DNA of 64,000 nt from Tribonema minus (Eukaryota; Sar; Xanthophyceae; Tribonematales; Tribonemataceae). A program made the translations under genes and the position numbers. Position 1 is the stretch's first letter; each line of letters opens with the position of its first letter. This document shows, piece by piece, positions 47,801 to 59,800 of this stretch. The stretch lies in NCBI GenBank assembly GCA_017506865.1, contig JAFCMP010000113.1, positions 372,001 to 436,000 of the forward strand. The letters are read 5' to 3'. The notes under the pieces are model-generated. The model was given only the letters and a program-made list of their open reading frames with translations, did not search any database and had not been told where the DNA came from.

Positions 47801-50800
47801 CTGACTTAAAACCTAGCCCTAATCCCATCACTATATGCTCGCGTCCCCCGCACCTTCTCGAGGAGACTTGATGCACCTGCAGATTCTGGGCTAGGTTTAA
47901 GGTCGAATTTAGGGCTAGGGCAACCCCCGTCGACGCCTACCCCTACAGCAGCAATTTCAAAGCTCCAGCCCCTCTGCCCCTTTCACGCCACCCCCCCTCC
48001 CGCCAACCGTCCCCGCCCCCCCCCCCCCACACACACACCATCCCCCTCCCCCAACCACCCCCTCCACCCCGATACACACACACCATCCGCTGACCATCCT
48101 CGCCACATATGCTGCCAGGTCTGGAAGCAGCGACGGCTAAAGGCGGCGGCGGCGGCGGCAGTGGCGGCAGCAGCAGTAGCGCGCGACGGCGGCGAAGGCG
48201 CTGCCGCGGCGGCAGCGGCGGCGTGCGCCGCAGCCTCCGAACTGGACTCTACGCCGGTGTCAGCGCAGGTGCGATGGCAGCAGGAGAGCGGATATGCCAG
48301 CGGCGGCGGTGGCGGCGGCGGCAGCGGCGGCGCTGCGCAGGCCAGCCTGCAGCAACATGTGAGAGCATGCTAGGTGGTCTCAATGCTGCTCACGGTTGTC
48401 TGTGCGTCTGCGTCTGAAAGTTTGGGTTCGGCATTGTCGTCAACGATGCTGACGCTACCGAAGGGAAGAGTGCAAGCAACACTTCAAAATCGCCCTGCTT
48501 GAGCTGGCGGCCATTGTGAAATGACAAACAGTGGTCATGGGGGAACCTGCCGAGGGCATTCGCCAATGTGTTTTGGTCACCAGCGCGATGAACAGGGGTT
48601 TGGGTTTAAGGCTTTGGCCAGGGTAACCCTACACCAACCCCACTGTAGCCCTAATCCGACGGAGAGCAGACAGCCCGCAGTGACCAATGACGCAACTGAT
48701 TGCTGTCACGCAAACGAGAATTGCTGCTGCAGAGGCCAGGAGAAATGCCTCTTTCAAATGTTATCGTAACAAAGGGGCCAAGCATCAGCATGTGAAACCC
48801 GCCTTCCTTGACCTTCTGGCCGACTGAGCGCTGCTGCTGACCGCTGCACGCTGATCGCTGCCGCACATGCGCGCGCCGCGGGCGCTGCTATTTGCGTGCA
48901 CCGCCACTTGCCTGCTGTACACCCATTTCCTCAGTGATGTGGCCCCAGCGAGCGCCCGCGGCTTGCATGACGCAGCACGATGCTGCTGCTGCTGCTGCTG
49001 CCGCTGCTGCTGCTGCTGCCGCCGCTGCTGCTGCTGCCGCTGCTGCTGCCGCTGCCGCTGCCGCTGCTGCTGCCTGAGCCCGAGCGGCGCGTGTCGCTGA
49101 CGCTCCGCCGCTGCTGCCACCGCGCGCTACCGCTGCGCGCTGCCGCAGACCAAGGGCGTGAAGATGCTGCTGCACTCCGCGCCGGGCGCAATGGCGGCGC
49201 ACATCGGCGCCGTGGGCGTGCCCTCCGCGCACGTGCACAGCAGGTGCGTGCTGAGCGTCACCATCTCTTTTTTTACATAAGTATGTAATGTAAGCTGAGC
49301 GATGTGCACAGTGGTGCCGCGTGCGCGCCCTCCGCGCACGTGCACACCAGGTGGGTGCTGAGCATCACCATCTCTGTAGTTCTGGTAGCATATTTCGAGC
49401 GGCATGTATGCACGCTGAGCGATGTGCACATCGGCGCCGCAGACAGACATGCATGGCAACAGTCGCATAAGCAGACTCAGGAACCACCAGTTCATATCTA
49501 AGGCTATGCATGCACACGGAGCTCGTCGATCGCCACTCTTACCCCCTACCCCCCCGCCTTGCCCCCCCACCACGGGCCAGGCCTTCATATTCATTACCAA
49601 TTGCTGACACGTAATCGATCGCCTAGCTCAGCCCCCCCCCCCCCCCCCTTCGTTGCCTCGCAGGCGCATCAGCACCAGCAGCTCCATCGGCGGCAGCGAG
49701 GAGGAGGACGAGGACGACAGCGGTGACGACTGCAACGACTGCGGGGGCCCCGGCTCCTGCAGCCCCCCGGATGGGGGGGACGAGATGTTGCTGAGCGATG
49801 TCAACGAGCGCCAGCAGCAGAAGCGCGCGGCCGTGCAGGTGCGTTTACGCAAACATGCAGTCCATGATAGGTGCGAGTTACACACTGCGGAGCTCGGGCC
49901 TGGTGTGTGCGGATGGGTGCGGGTCAGTATGTATGGGACGAGATGCTGCTGAGCAATGCCAGCAAGCGCCAGCACAAGCGCGCGGCGGTGCAGGTGCGCC
50001 CACGCCACGACTGCGTGCTGCTGCGTGCAAGCCAGAGGCGAAGTCCCTAACCCTAACCCTAACCCTAACCCGGTCGCTGTGTCACAACGTAAAGCGAGTC
50101 GCATCAAAGGCTTCTAGCGTGCAGATGCACTGTCGCAATAGGAACTGGCGCGCGAGGGCCGGGCGCGAAGGCCCGCTTCCAGCAGCAAAGCACGGCGGCA
50201 GCGCGGGCGTACCATTGGCGCATATACTTAATACACAAACCACTAAGAAACCACAACATACATCAGTTGACGCCAATAGTGAATCCGCCTCTAACTCTCC
50301 CCGCCTCCCCGCCCCACCCCAAATTCCCATCGCGCAGGCGAAGCGCCTGGCCAAGGAGCTGAGCCTCCACGACGCAAGCGCCCCTCCCCTCGTCATCCCC
50401 GCCCCCTCCCCAAGCCCCCTGCTCCCCCTGTCCCCCGTAGCCCCCGCCCCTGGTGGCGGCAGCAGCGCTCTGCAGTGGCAGCGGCCGCGGCTGCAGAGGA
50501 CGGACGTCAGCGGTCTCGGGGGGGCGCGGGGGGGGGCGGTTGAGCGCTGCCAGTGGCCCGCGGCGCTGGACTGGAAGTTGCTGGAGGCGCCCATGGTGCG
50601 TAACCCTGAACCCACACCCTACCCCTAGCCCTTAATCTAAACGCTGACCATAGGCGCGGCACTGGAAGCTGTCGGACGCGCCGACGGTGGGTAGCCGTAT
50701 ACCCGAACTCTTGCCCTGAACAACCATAAGCTAGCTCGGAGGCTGCTGCAGGCGCACATGCTGCCTGCGTGTGTGCGCGTTATGTGTATGTGCATGTGCG

Positions 50801-53800
50801 CGCGTGTGTGTGTGAAGGGGGGGGGGGGGGGGAGAGTGAGAGTGTGTGTGTGTGTGTGTGTGTGCCTGTCCGCGCGTTCAACGTGGCTGCGCAGGATGCA
50901 CACGACCAAACAGCTCTGTGAAGTTCTGTTTGCCGCCGTACCACCAGCGCTGATTGCCGCCACTCATTTTGACTGCCGCTGCCCCTCCAGTGCTGATTGC
51001 TGCCATTTCATTTGCGCCAATCGGCGATCGCTGCCGCGTCACCAGCGCTGAGCGCTGCCACTCATGTCAACTGCCGCGTCCTCAGCGCTCATCGCTGCCA
51101 TTCTTCGCTTTGCCCCTGCCAAGTATGTAAACTGCGGCTGTGTCACCTGTGCTACTCATTGCCCGCTCGTGCCGATCGCCGCCATTCGCGTCAATCGCAG
51201 CAGCATCACGCGCGCTGCTCGCTGCCCCTTTCCTTGTTGATCGCTGCCACCCACAGGAGTGCTAGCCTACCGGCTAGTACTCTGCTGCAGCTACGTGCCT
51301 ACACATGCTCGGCGGTATCAGTCAAGAAGTGATGCACGCGCTGCTTCCCCCCCCCCGGACCCTTCGCAAAAAGTACACATTCCGAGGCCTGTTCCCCTTT
51401 TCATGCTGATCGCTGCCACCTACAGGAGGCGCTCCCCGCCGTCCTCCAGAAGCTCCGGACGCACGCCATACTGGCCGCCGCGACTGGCAAGAGGGGGGGG
51501 CGCAAGTACCTGCTCGCGCACGAGGTCAGGGGGGGGGGTGCGGGGGCTGCACCAGAGGCAGCGGAGGGGGCTGCGTCGGGGCCCCTAGCGGGCAACCACA
51601 TCGATCAGGTTGGTGGGGTATGTAGGCTAGCGCAAGAATGGTGGTGAGTCACTGTGTTGTGGGTGAAGTCAGGAGTTGAGGTTAGAAGAGCTGAAGTCGA
51701 AGGGGGGGGAGGCGGGGGCTGCGCCTGGGGCGGCGGAGTGGGCTGCATCGGGCCCCCTCGCGAGCAACCGCATCGATGGTGGGGTAGGCTGGCGCATGGG
51801 TGATGATGAGTCATCATGTTGTGGGTGAGTCAGGAGCTGAAGTGAGCAGCAACAAGTCCGGTCCGTTGCTGTCCACCCCTCTCTGGCTGCCGAGCGCCGG
51901 TCGCGGGCAGCAGTGATCGCATACGCTCAATGTGCTATCGCATCCGTCGACTTTGCACGCACTGCGCGTGTACGTCTCGGCCTTTGCGGTGCACCTCCTC
52001 TGCCTGCCGAGCGCTGTCACGAGCACCAGTACTCTCTGAACTGTACCCCCATTAACTCACACTACTCTGTCATAAACCGCATTCGCGCCGCAGGCGCTGC
52101 GCGTGTACGCCTCGGCATTCGCGGTGCACCTCCTCTGCCTGCCGAGCGCTGTCACGAGCAGCAGCCGTACTGCAACTTCTTGAAGAGCTGTGAGGCACGG
52201 ATATCACACCCACATAGTGCTGCACACCCTTGCGCTCCGCAGGCGCTGCGTGTCTACATCTCCGCATTCGCAGTGCACCTCCTCTGCCTGCCGAGCGTCG
52301 TCACGAGCAGCAGCCGCAATATGAACTCTGAAGGCATAAGCACATGTGCACAACCTCAACACGCACTTATACCCCCCCCCCTCCCCCCCCCCAGGCGCTG
52401 CGCGTGTACGTCTCAGCCTTCGCGGTCCACCTCCTCCGCCTGCCGAGCGCCGTCACGAGCAGCAGCCATAATGCCATTTCTTGAAGAGTTGTGAGGCACA
52501 GATATTCACACCCACATGTTGCTGTACACCCTTGCGCTCCGCAGGCGCTGCGCGTGTACGTCTCGGCCTTCGCCGTCCACATCCTCTGCCTGCCGAGCGC
52601 TGTCACGAGCAGCAGCCGCGCCCTTCAACACACAAACTGAACATGCTTTATCAAACCTGTTCACTTTGCAGGCGCTGCGCGTGTACGTCTCGGCCTTTGC
52701 GGTGCACCTCCTCTGCCTGCCGAGCGCCGTCACCAGCAGCAGCGGGCGCGCCGTCGGCGCCGTCCTCGTAGGCCTCGGCGTCCTCCACCACCTGCAGTCT
52801 CTGGGCCTCGCGGCCCTTATCGACGAGGCCATGTGGCGCTACGTCCTCGTCGCGTGTGGGCACGTGGGCGGCGACTTCATGCGGCAGGTCGCGGCGGCGC
52901 TGTTCGACGCGATGCGCGCGTGCGCCATCACGCCGAATTCCGTGACGTACGGGCTGTACACCAAGGCGCTCGCGGAGGAGAACAGCCGACAGGTGCGCGC
53001 GCAGCGCTCACGCATATTTGTTTTAACAGTAGAGGTGAACACGTAGTAGTACAGGTGTGTACCAGGGAAAACAGCCATGCGTCACTTCAACGCCCCAACC
53101 CCCCACGGAGTACTTCAAGTGCGACATCAACGCCTCTGTCGCGGCAGGTACATTTAAATCCCCTCTACTATACCGTGCAGCATTGCTCATCCAACACTGT
53201 CATGCGCTGCCTTCGTTGCTCGCTGCCGCAGCGCTTCAAGTCCATGGGCGGAGGCCGCGGGTACCGCGAGGAGATAGGAACGCAGCATTGCTCATCCGAC
53301 TTTGTTGTTGCTCGCTGCCGCAGCGCTTCAAGTCCATGGGCGGCGGGTACGGGTACCTGGAGGAGATGGGCATGCAGTGGTGCGAGGCCGCCGTCGGCGA
53401 GTCCTTCGACAGGGCACGGCTCAGGAGGTCCAGCGTGGACTTGAGATCATCGGGGCTGTCGCTAGCGTGAGTTGTTGTCCTTGTTGTGTCATGGAGTGCG
53501 TGTATCCTTGTTGTGTTTGGAGTATGTGCATCATACCTTAAAGTAGGTGTGCTTCAATATATACACATGTCGGCGAGTCTTTTGACAGGTCACGGCTCAG
53601 GAGGTCCAGCATGGACCTGAGATCCTCAGGGCTATCGCTAGTATGAGCTGTTGTCCTCGTCGGTCTTGAAGTACATGTTTGAGTGGTTGTCGTTGCGACA
53701 CTTTCAGACTGTCATACGACATGTAGATTCCTTACAGCTAGATGCCAATCATCTGGGCTTTTTCGCGCCCTGAGCGAGAATTAATAAAAAGTACATGTAT

Positions 53801-56800
53801 GATATGTGTGTCTCAACATGTACACACGTCGTCAAGTTGTTTGACAGGTCAGGGCTCAGGAGGTCCAGCATGGATTTGCGGACTGTCGTTAGCGCGAGTC
53901 ACGTGTAAACGTATCACATTTGTGCCTACATGTATGTCACATCGGCAAGTCGTTTGGCAGGGCATGCCTCAGGACATCTAGCGTGGACCTGCGTTCGTCC
54001 AGGCTGTCGCTAGCGTGAGCGGTATGTTTATGTACTGCGATGTGGATGCGCTTCGCAGTATATACACCAGCGAGTCATTCAACAAGCCACGGCGCAATGG
54101 GGGTCCAGCATGGACCTGTGGTCGTCCGGGCTGTAATCCCAATCCTAACTGTAATCCTGACCGTAACCCAAACCCTAGCGCGAATAGTATATGTGTGTAG
54201 TGTATGTACGTGCTCACATACATAAAGCGTGGTACTGCCGCTCTACTTTCAGTGCATGTGTATCGTGACGCGGCAACTGCTGCTGCATGGAACTGCGACG
54301 AGCGTAACTCGCAAAACCTAACCCTATCCTAACCGTAACCCTAGCCCTGACCTCAACACTTTTTCTGAACTCTTTGCCCATCACCCAGTGTGCACACATC
54401 GCGACACGGGTCGCATTGAACGCACCCGCAAAGAGCCCTGTCTCAAGTAAGGGAGGGCCTTCAGAGCAATCAGCGGCAGTTACACCACTGCAAGCTCACC
54501 CATGAATGAATACAGACCGTGCCCTTGGCTCCTGACCTCCCGTGAATCAGGGTTAGGGTTAGCGGGCAACTGTGAGTGCAGAGATGTGCTGCCGAGCCAC
54601 ATAGGGTTAGGGTGAGGGTTATGATTAGGGTTAGGGTTCGAGCTAAGGTTACTAAGGGTGCACAGCGCACCGCACCGCATTCTCCGCACGCCGCCGATCA
54701 CACGCAGAATTGCTTCTGATGACTCCCCCCCCCCTCCCCCCCCCATGTCCGCCTGCAATCACACGGAGCCGCTACTAATGACCCTTTCCCCCCCCCTCCG
54801 GCCCCCCTCCCCCCCCTGCGGCAGTACGGTGGCCATGAGCGTGCGCGCGTCCATCGCCATGCAATTACACGGAACACTTACCGTACTGATGACCCTCTCC
54901 CCCCCCCCTCCGGCCCCCCTCCCCCTCCCCCCCCCCCTTCCCCCTTCCGCCTGCAGCACGGTCGCCATGAGCGTGCGCGCGTCCATCGCCATGCGCAGCC
55001 GCGCCAAGCTGTCGCTCTCGCTGCTGTCCCCCGCGAACGCCGTCCCCGAGGTGCCCCCGCCCCCCCCCGCCGCCGACAAGGGGAAGGAGGGGGAGGGGGA
55101 CGCCGACAGGGGGGGCGGCGACGACGAGGGGAAGTGGTCCGACAGGGTCACGCCGCTCGCCATGTGGAGCGCCGCGCGCTGCGCGGCGTGCGCGTACTGC
55201 CTGATGGACGAAGAGGTAACCATGGCGGCAGCGCTTTCGAATCCTGCTTCATCATTCCGTCTGCTGAGGGCCGCGCGCTGCGCCGCGTGCGCCTACTGAC
55301 GAGGAGGTGATCACGGTGGCAGCAGTCGTACATTTTGGTTCGTATTTCCATGTTTAAAGTGTCAGTAGCGCGCTGCGCCTCGTGCGCGTACTGCCTGATG
55401 GACGAGGAGGTAAGCATGGTGACTGCAGCTGTGCGCCGGATAGGTAGAATGTGATCAGCACCGCATTCTCGCCCTGACCGTACCCCCGAGCTTACGGCCT
55501 CAACCGTCACCTCAGCCCTCGTCGGCGGTGCACTGAGCGGCGTGCGCCTACTGCCTCGTGGACGCGCAGGTGATTACGGTGGCAGCAGCTTCAGATCTTG
55601 ATTCACTATTTCTAAGTTTGTGTTTAGTTGAGAGTAAATCCATTTTTTTTCCATGGATGAGACCATATCTGTGGCAGCAGTTGTGCCTGAACTATGTTTG
55701 GATGTGATCACCAACCCTACCCGTAAACCCAACCTTATGGCCATGCCCCGCCCTCAACCGTAACCTTAGCCCTCATTGGCGGTGCGCTGCAGGACCTGCG
55801 CCTACTGCTAACCCTAACCCTGAGATGGAAGAGGAGGTGATCGTGGTGGCTGCAGTGGTGCGTTGGATGTGTTGATGTGATTATCACGCAACCCTAACCG
55901 TTAACCTAAGCCTGCGGCCTTTGCCCTGCCCGCGTGTGAATGTGCTCATCGCCTCACCCTAGTCCTAACCTTGACCCTAACCCTAACCCTAGGCCTAATC
56001 CGACAGCCTTGCCCTGCCCTGAACTGCAAGCTTAGCCCTCATCGGCGGTGCACTGGGACCTGCGCCTACTTCTTGATGTACAAGGAGGTAACTGCAGTGG
56101 CTGCAGTTATGTGCGGCGATTCCAGGTGTCGCGCGTGATAGCCGTCTGGAGCGTTGTCGCCTTGTCACCAACTCTAACCCTAACCCTAGCGCGCGGTGGG
56201 CTGCGCGGCGTGCGCCTACTGCCTGATGAGCAAAAGGTGATCGCATGGAGTCGGCGGAGGCTGATGTTTGGGCTGTTGCGAGTGCACATGATCATCCTGC
56301 GCGGCCTAGCCCTAATCTCAATATATACCTTAACCGTAACCCCATAGCCAAGTCAGAAACATGGACAGAGCTTTGGATGAATTCTTGCGAGATCATGCAG
56401 ATTGTCGTGCGCCGAGCATCGTGTGCCGTGCCGCAGCAAGGGTTATATGCTTCTCGGCGTCAGCAGCACCTGTCTGACTGAGGAGGACTGGCGGCGGCGA
56501 GTTGTTGCTAGGATTAGGGTTAGGGTTAGGTTAGGGTTAAGGTTAGGTTTAGGGTAAACAGAGCGCCGTCGGGTGAAGGCGGGAAAGTCAAACCCTAACC
56601 TAAGCGCTGGAGACCGTACAGCACATTTAGCGGTTTGGGCATTAGACGCACAAGACCCCGGGCCCTACAATACGAGTACTTGGTGCGCGTGAACTGCGCA
56701 CTTCAGCACTTCAGAAGCACGTACTCGAGCATCAACACACTCCAGGTATGCACGTATGCAAGCATGACGCCATGCACACAGCCTGCGCGGACCCATTCCC

Positions 56801-59800
56801 ACCCACTACCTACCCGCTGGCGCGCAAGTGACCCCCCTGCGTGACAGCGCTCACCCCCCCCTCCCCCCACCCCCCGCAGGTCATGGCCGGCTGGCGCCAC
56901 ACCGACACCGAGGACTACAAGGTCGAGTGCCCGCGCTGCTCCGAGCCGCTCGTCCCCAAGCTCTCGTACCGCACCTACAAGCACCCGCGCGACGCCGCCG
57001 CCGCCGCAGCGGCGTCCGCCGCGGACGCCGCCGCCGCCGCCGCTGCCCGCCGCCGCCGCCGCCGCGCCGCCGCGCCGCGCCGCCGCCGCCGCCGCGGCGC
57101 AGTCGCACTCGCCGCCGTCCCCGTCGCACCGCGCGCACGACAGCGGCCCGGGGGCGCTGCAGTCCGTGACGGCGTCGCCGTCGCCGCGCAACAGCCTCAA
57201 CGCCGGAGGCGGCGCCGCCGCCGCCGCGGGGCGCGCGTCGCGCTCGCTCTCCATGCCCAATGACGGTGGCGGCGCCGCGCCGTCGCCGCTCAGCGCCGCC
57301 GCCCTCGGCGACGCCGCCGCCGCCGTCGCCGCCGCCGTCGCCGCCGCCTCGGAGGCGGGCTCCCCGGACGAGTACGGCAGCCCTGGCGGCGGCAGCGGCG
57401 GGCGCGTCGCATTCGCGGCAAACGACGGCGGCACGCCGCCGGGGCGGCGCTCGCGCACGGGGAGCCAGTCGCCGCCACAGAGCCCGCGGCCGCAGCAGCG
57501 GCCGTCGCTCGTGCGCGGGCTGTCGCTGGATGAGCGCTCGCCGCCGCGGCCGGGCGCGCCGCCATGCGCATTCGCGGACGCGGTGGCGGCGGCGGCGGCG
57601 GCGGAGGCGTCACGCGCGCCGCTGCAGCGGTGAGCGACGAAAGAGCGGCAGGGTAGAAGTCAGCGGCTGCAGCAGCGCTTGCAGCAGCTCTGCGCGTATG
57701 CATGAGTGCCGCCACGAACGTGGGGCAAGCAAGCTGGTGCGAGGTCCGTAGTTACTGAGCGCTGCTGCTGCTGCTGTCGCCGCCATTGGCGTTTGGACCT
57801 GGCGGCGGCGGCGGCGGCGGCGGCTGCGGCGGCAGATGCAGTGCGCAACGGCTCTGAACACATCAGATGACTACGATTTTCCTGTGGCATTCAGGAGCTG
57901 AGCCTTGTCAAGTCTTGCGTCTGAATCAAGCAAGGCAGCTGCTCAGAACCCTCACTCGAATTACCTCTCACCTCAGAATTACGTACTATCAACTCAAGCT
58001 CTCAGCAACACGGTGTTCACGCGATCTCAGATGGAGCAGCCGCCTGGAGGGGGGCGGCGGGGGCAGCATGTCCCCCATCGGCGGGGGGGCGACCGAGAGG
58101 CATGACAGCTGGCACGCCGCGGGGGGCAAGCGCGGCGGCCCCTACGGAAGCATCAGCGGCAGCCTGCCGCCGGACTCCGAGGGCGTAGTCATATACCTGA
58201 GGTGAGCGCTGCCGCAACTAAAAATAAGTGTGCTTGAGTCGACTTACTTTGAGCTGAAGTGCCGCGGGGGGCAAAGCGCGGTGGCCTCGTACGGCAGCGT
58301 CAGCGGCGCCTGACTCGGATGGCGTCGTCATATACCTGAGGCGAACGCTGCATTGAGTCAATGCACCTGCAGTTGAAGTGCTGCGGGGGGCAAGCGCGGT
58401 GGCCCCTATGGGAGCATCAGCGGCAGCCTGCCGGACTCCGAAGGCGTCGTTATATACTTGAGGTGAGCATTGCAAGAACAGTACGCTCGAGTTGACGTAC
58501 TTGAAGTTGACGTGCAGGGGGGGGGCAGCGCGATGGCCCTAGTGCAGCATCAGCGGTCGCCTGCCACCCTCGTCTGACAGCGTTGTTGTAGGTATACCTG
58601 AGGTGAGCACTGCAGCAATTGCATGCTGATGCTTCAGCAACTTACTTTCTCCAAGAGGGAGCTGTCAGCGTCAGTCGCGGTCTGCTCTCTTGGACACCGT
58701 CAATCGTACCTGAATCCGACTGGATGCTTCAACTTGCAGTTTGAACTTCCAAGGCAGGAGCGTCAGCGTCAGCCTCGCCGCCGGACTCTGTGAGCGTTGG
58801 CAGTGTCCAAGCCGAGGCTCGCGACACAGTTCGGTTAAACTTTAACTTGTAAGGTGGTACACGGTATTTCCAGGCCATTATAATCGAGCTCGTCAGCGCT
58901 GCTGCTGCGTGGACGTCTGCCAACATTCAATGGCCACCGTCATGATTTTCATCATGGATTTTGGTGTTGCACCATCGACGGCTCACTCCACGCAAGGCGC
59001 GCATCGTCGCCGCTGCTACCACCACTTGAACTTTGCGTTGCGGCCCCGTTTGTGGTGCTGCGGCGGCAGCCGGCGCATCAGCAGCTGAAACCACGACGCA
59101 CGCTGCATGCTTTCCTTATCAAAACCACCGTTTACAGCATCGTCATCATGCTGTTGACGGGTCGCGCTGTGTGGTAGTGCGGAGACGCCGGAGCGGACGT
59201 GCGATGCGCAGTCTGCGCATGCGTTCAAATTCCTGTGTGGCTGTGGCGGCAGCTGGAGCGTCTGCAGTTCACGCGTGGCGCTCCGCGCTTGTGTCCAACT
59301 ATGCTGAGGATCACAGCATCACCACTACAGTATCAATGTTTGCGCCTGCAGCCCCGTGGTGCTGCGGCAGCTGTACTGCAACTATGCTGAGCATCACTAT
59401 CGCCGCTGTTGATATGTTGCGCCTGCAGCCCCGTGGTGCTGCGGCGGCAGCTGGAGCGCCTGCAGCTGTACCTCAACTTTGCTGAGCATCATCATCACCG
59501 CAATCGATGTTTGCTTCTGTGTTGCTTATCAGCTAGGGCTCTGCTTCAGCTACGTGCCTCGTGTTGCTGGCCTGTGCCAGACAACAAGTGATGGCACTAC
59601 GCTGCTGCTTCCGTGAGTCTCTCCGCAAAAGCTTCACATTCTATTCCATACGCTTGTTTCCCTTGCGCTGCAGCCCCGTGGTGCTGCGGCGGCAGCTGGA
59701 GCGTCTGCAGCTGACGCACGGCGTCGACTCCCTCACGGTGGAGTGGGTGCGGCGCCACCGGCGGCACTTGTACTGGAACATCGTCTGGTTTACCACGCGC

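Noticed and set aside
50838-50870. GT dinucleotide run as a regulatory element
   Set aside because: Ordinary microsatellite next to a G-run in an intron; no further evidence.
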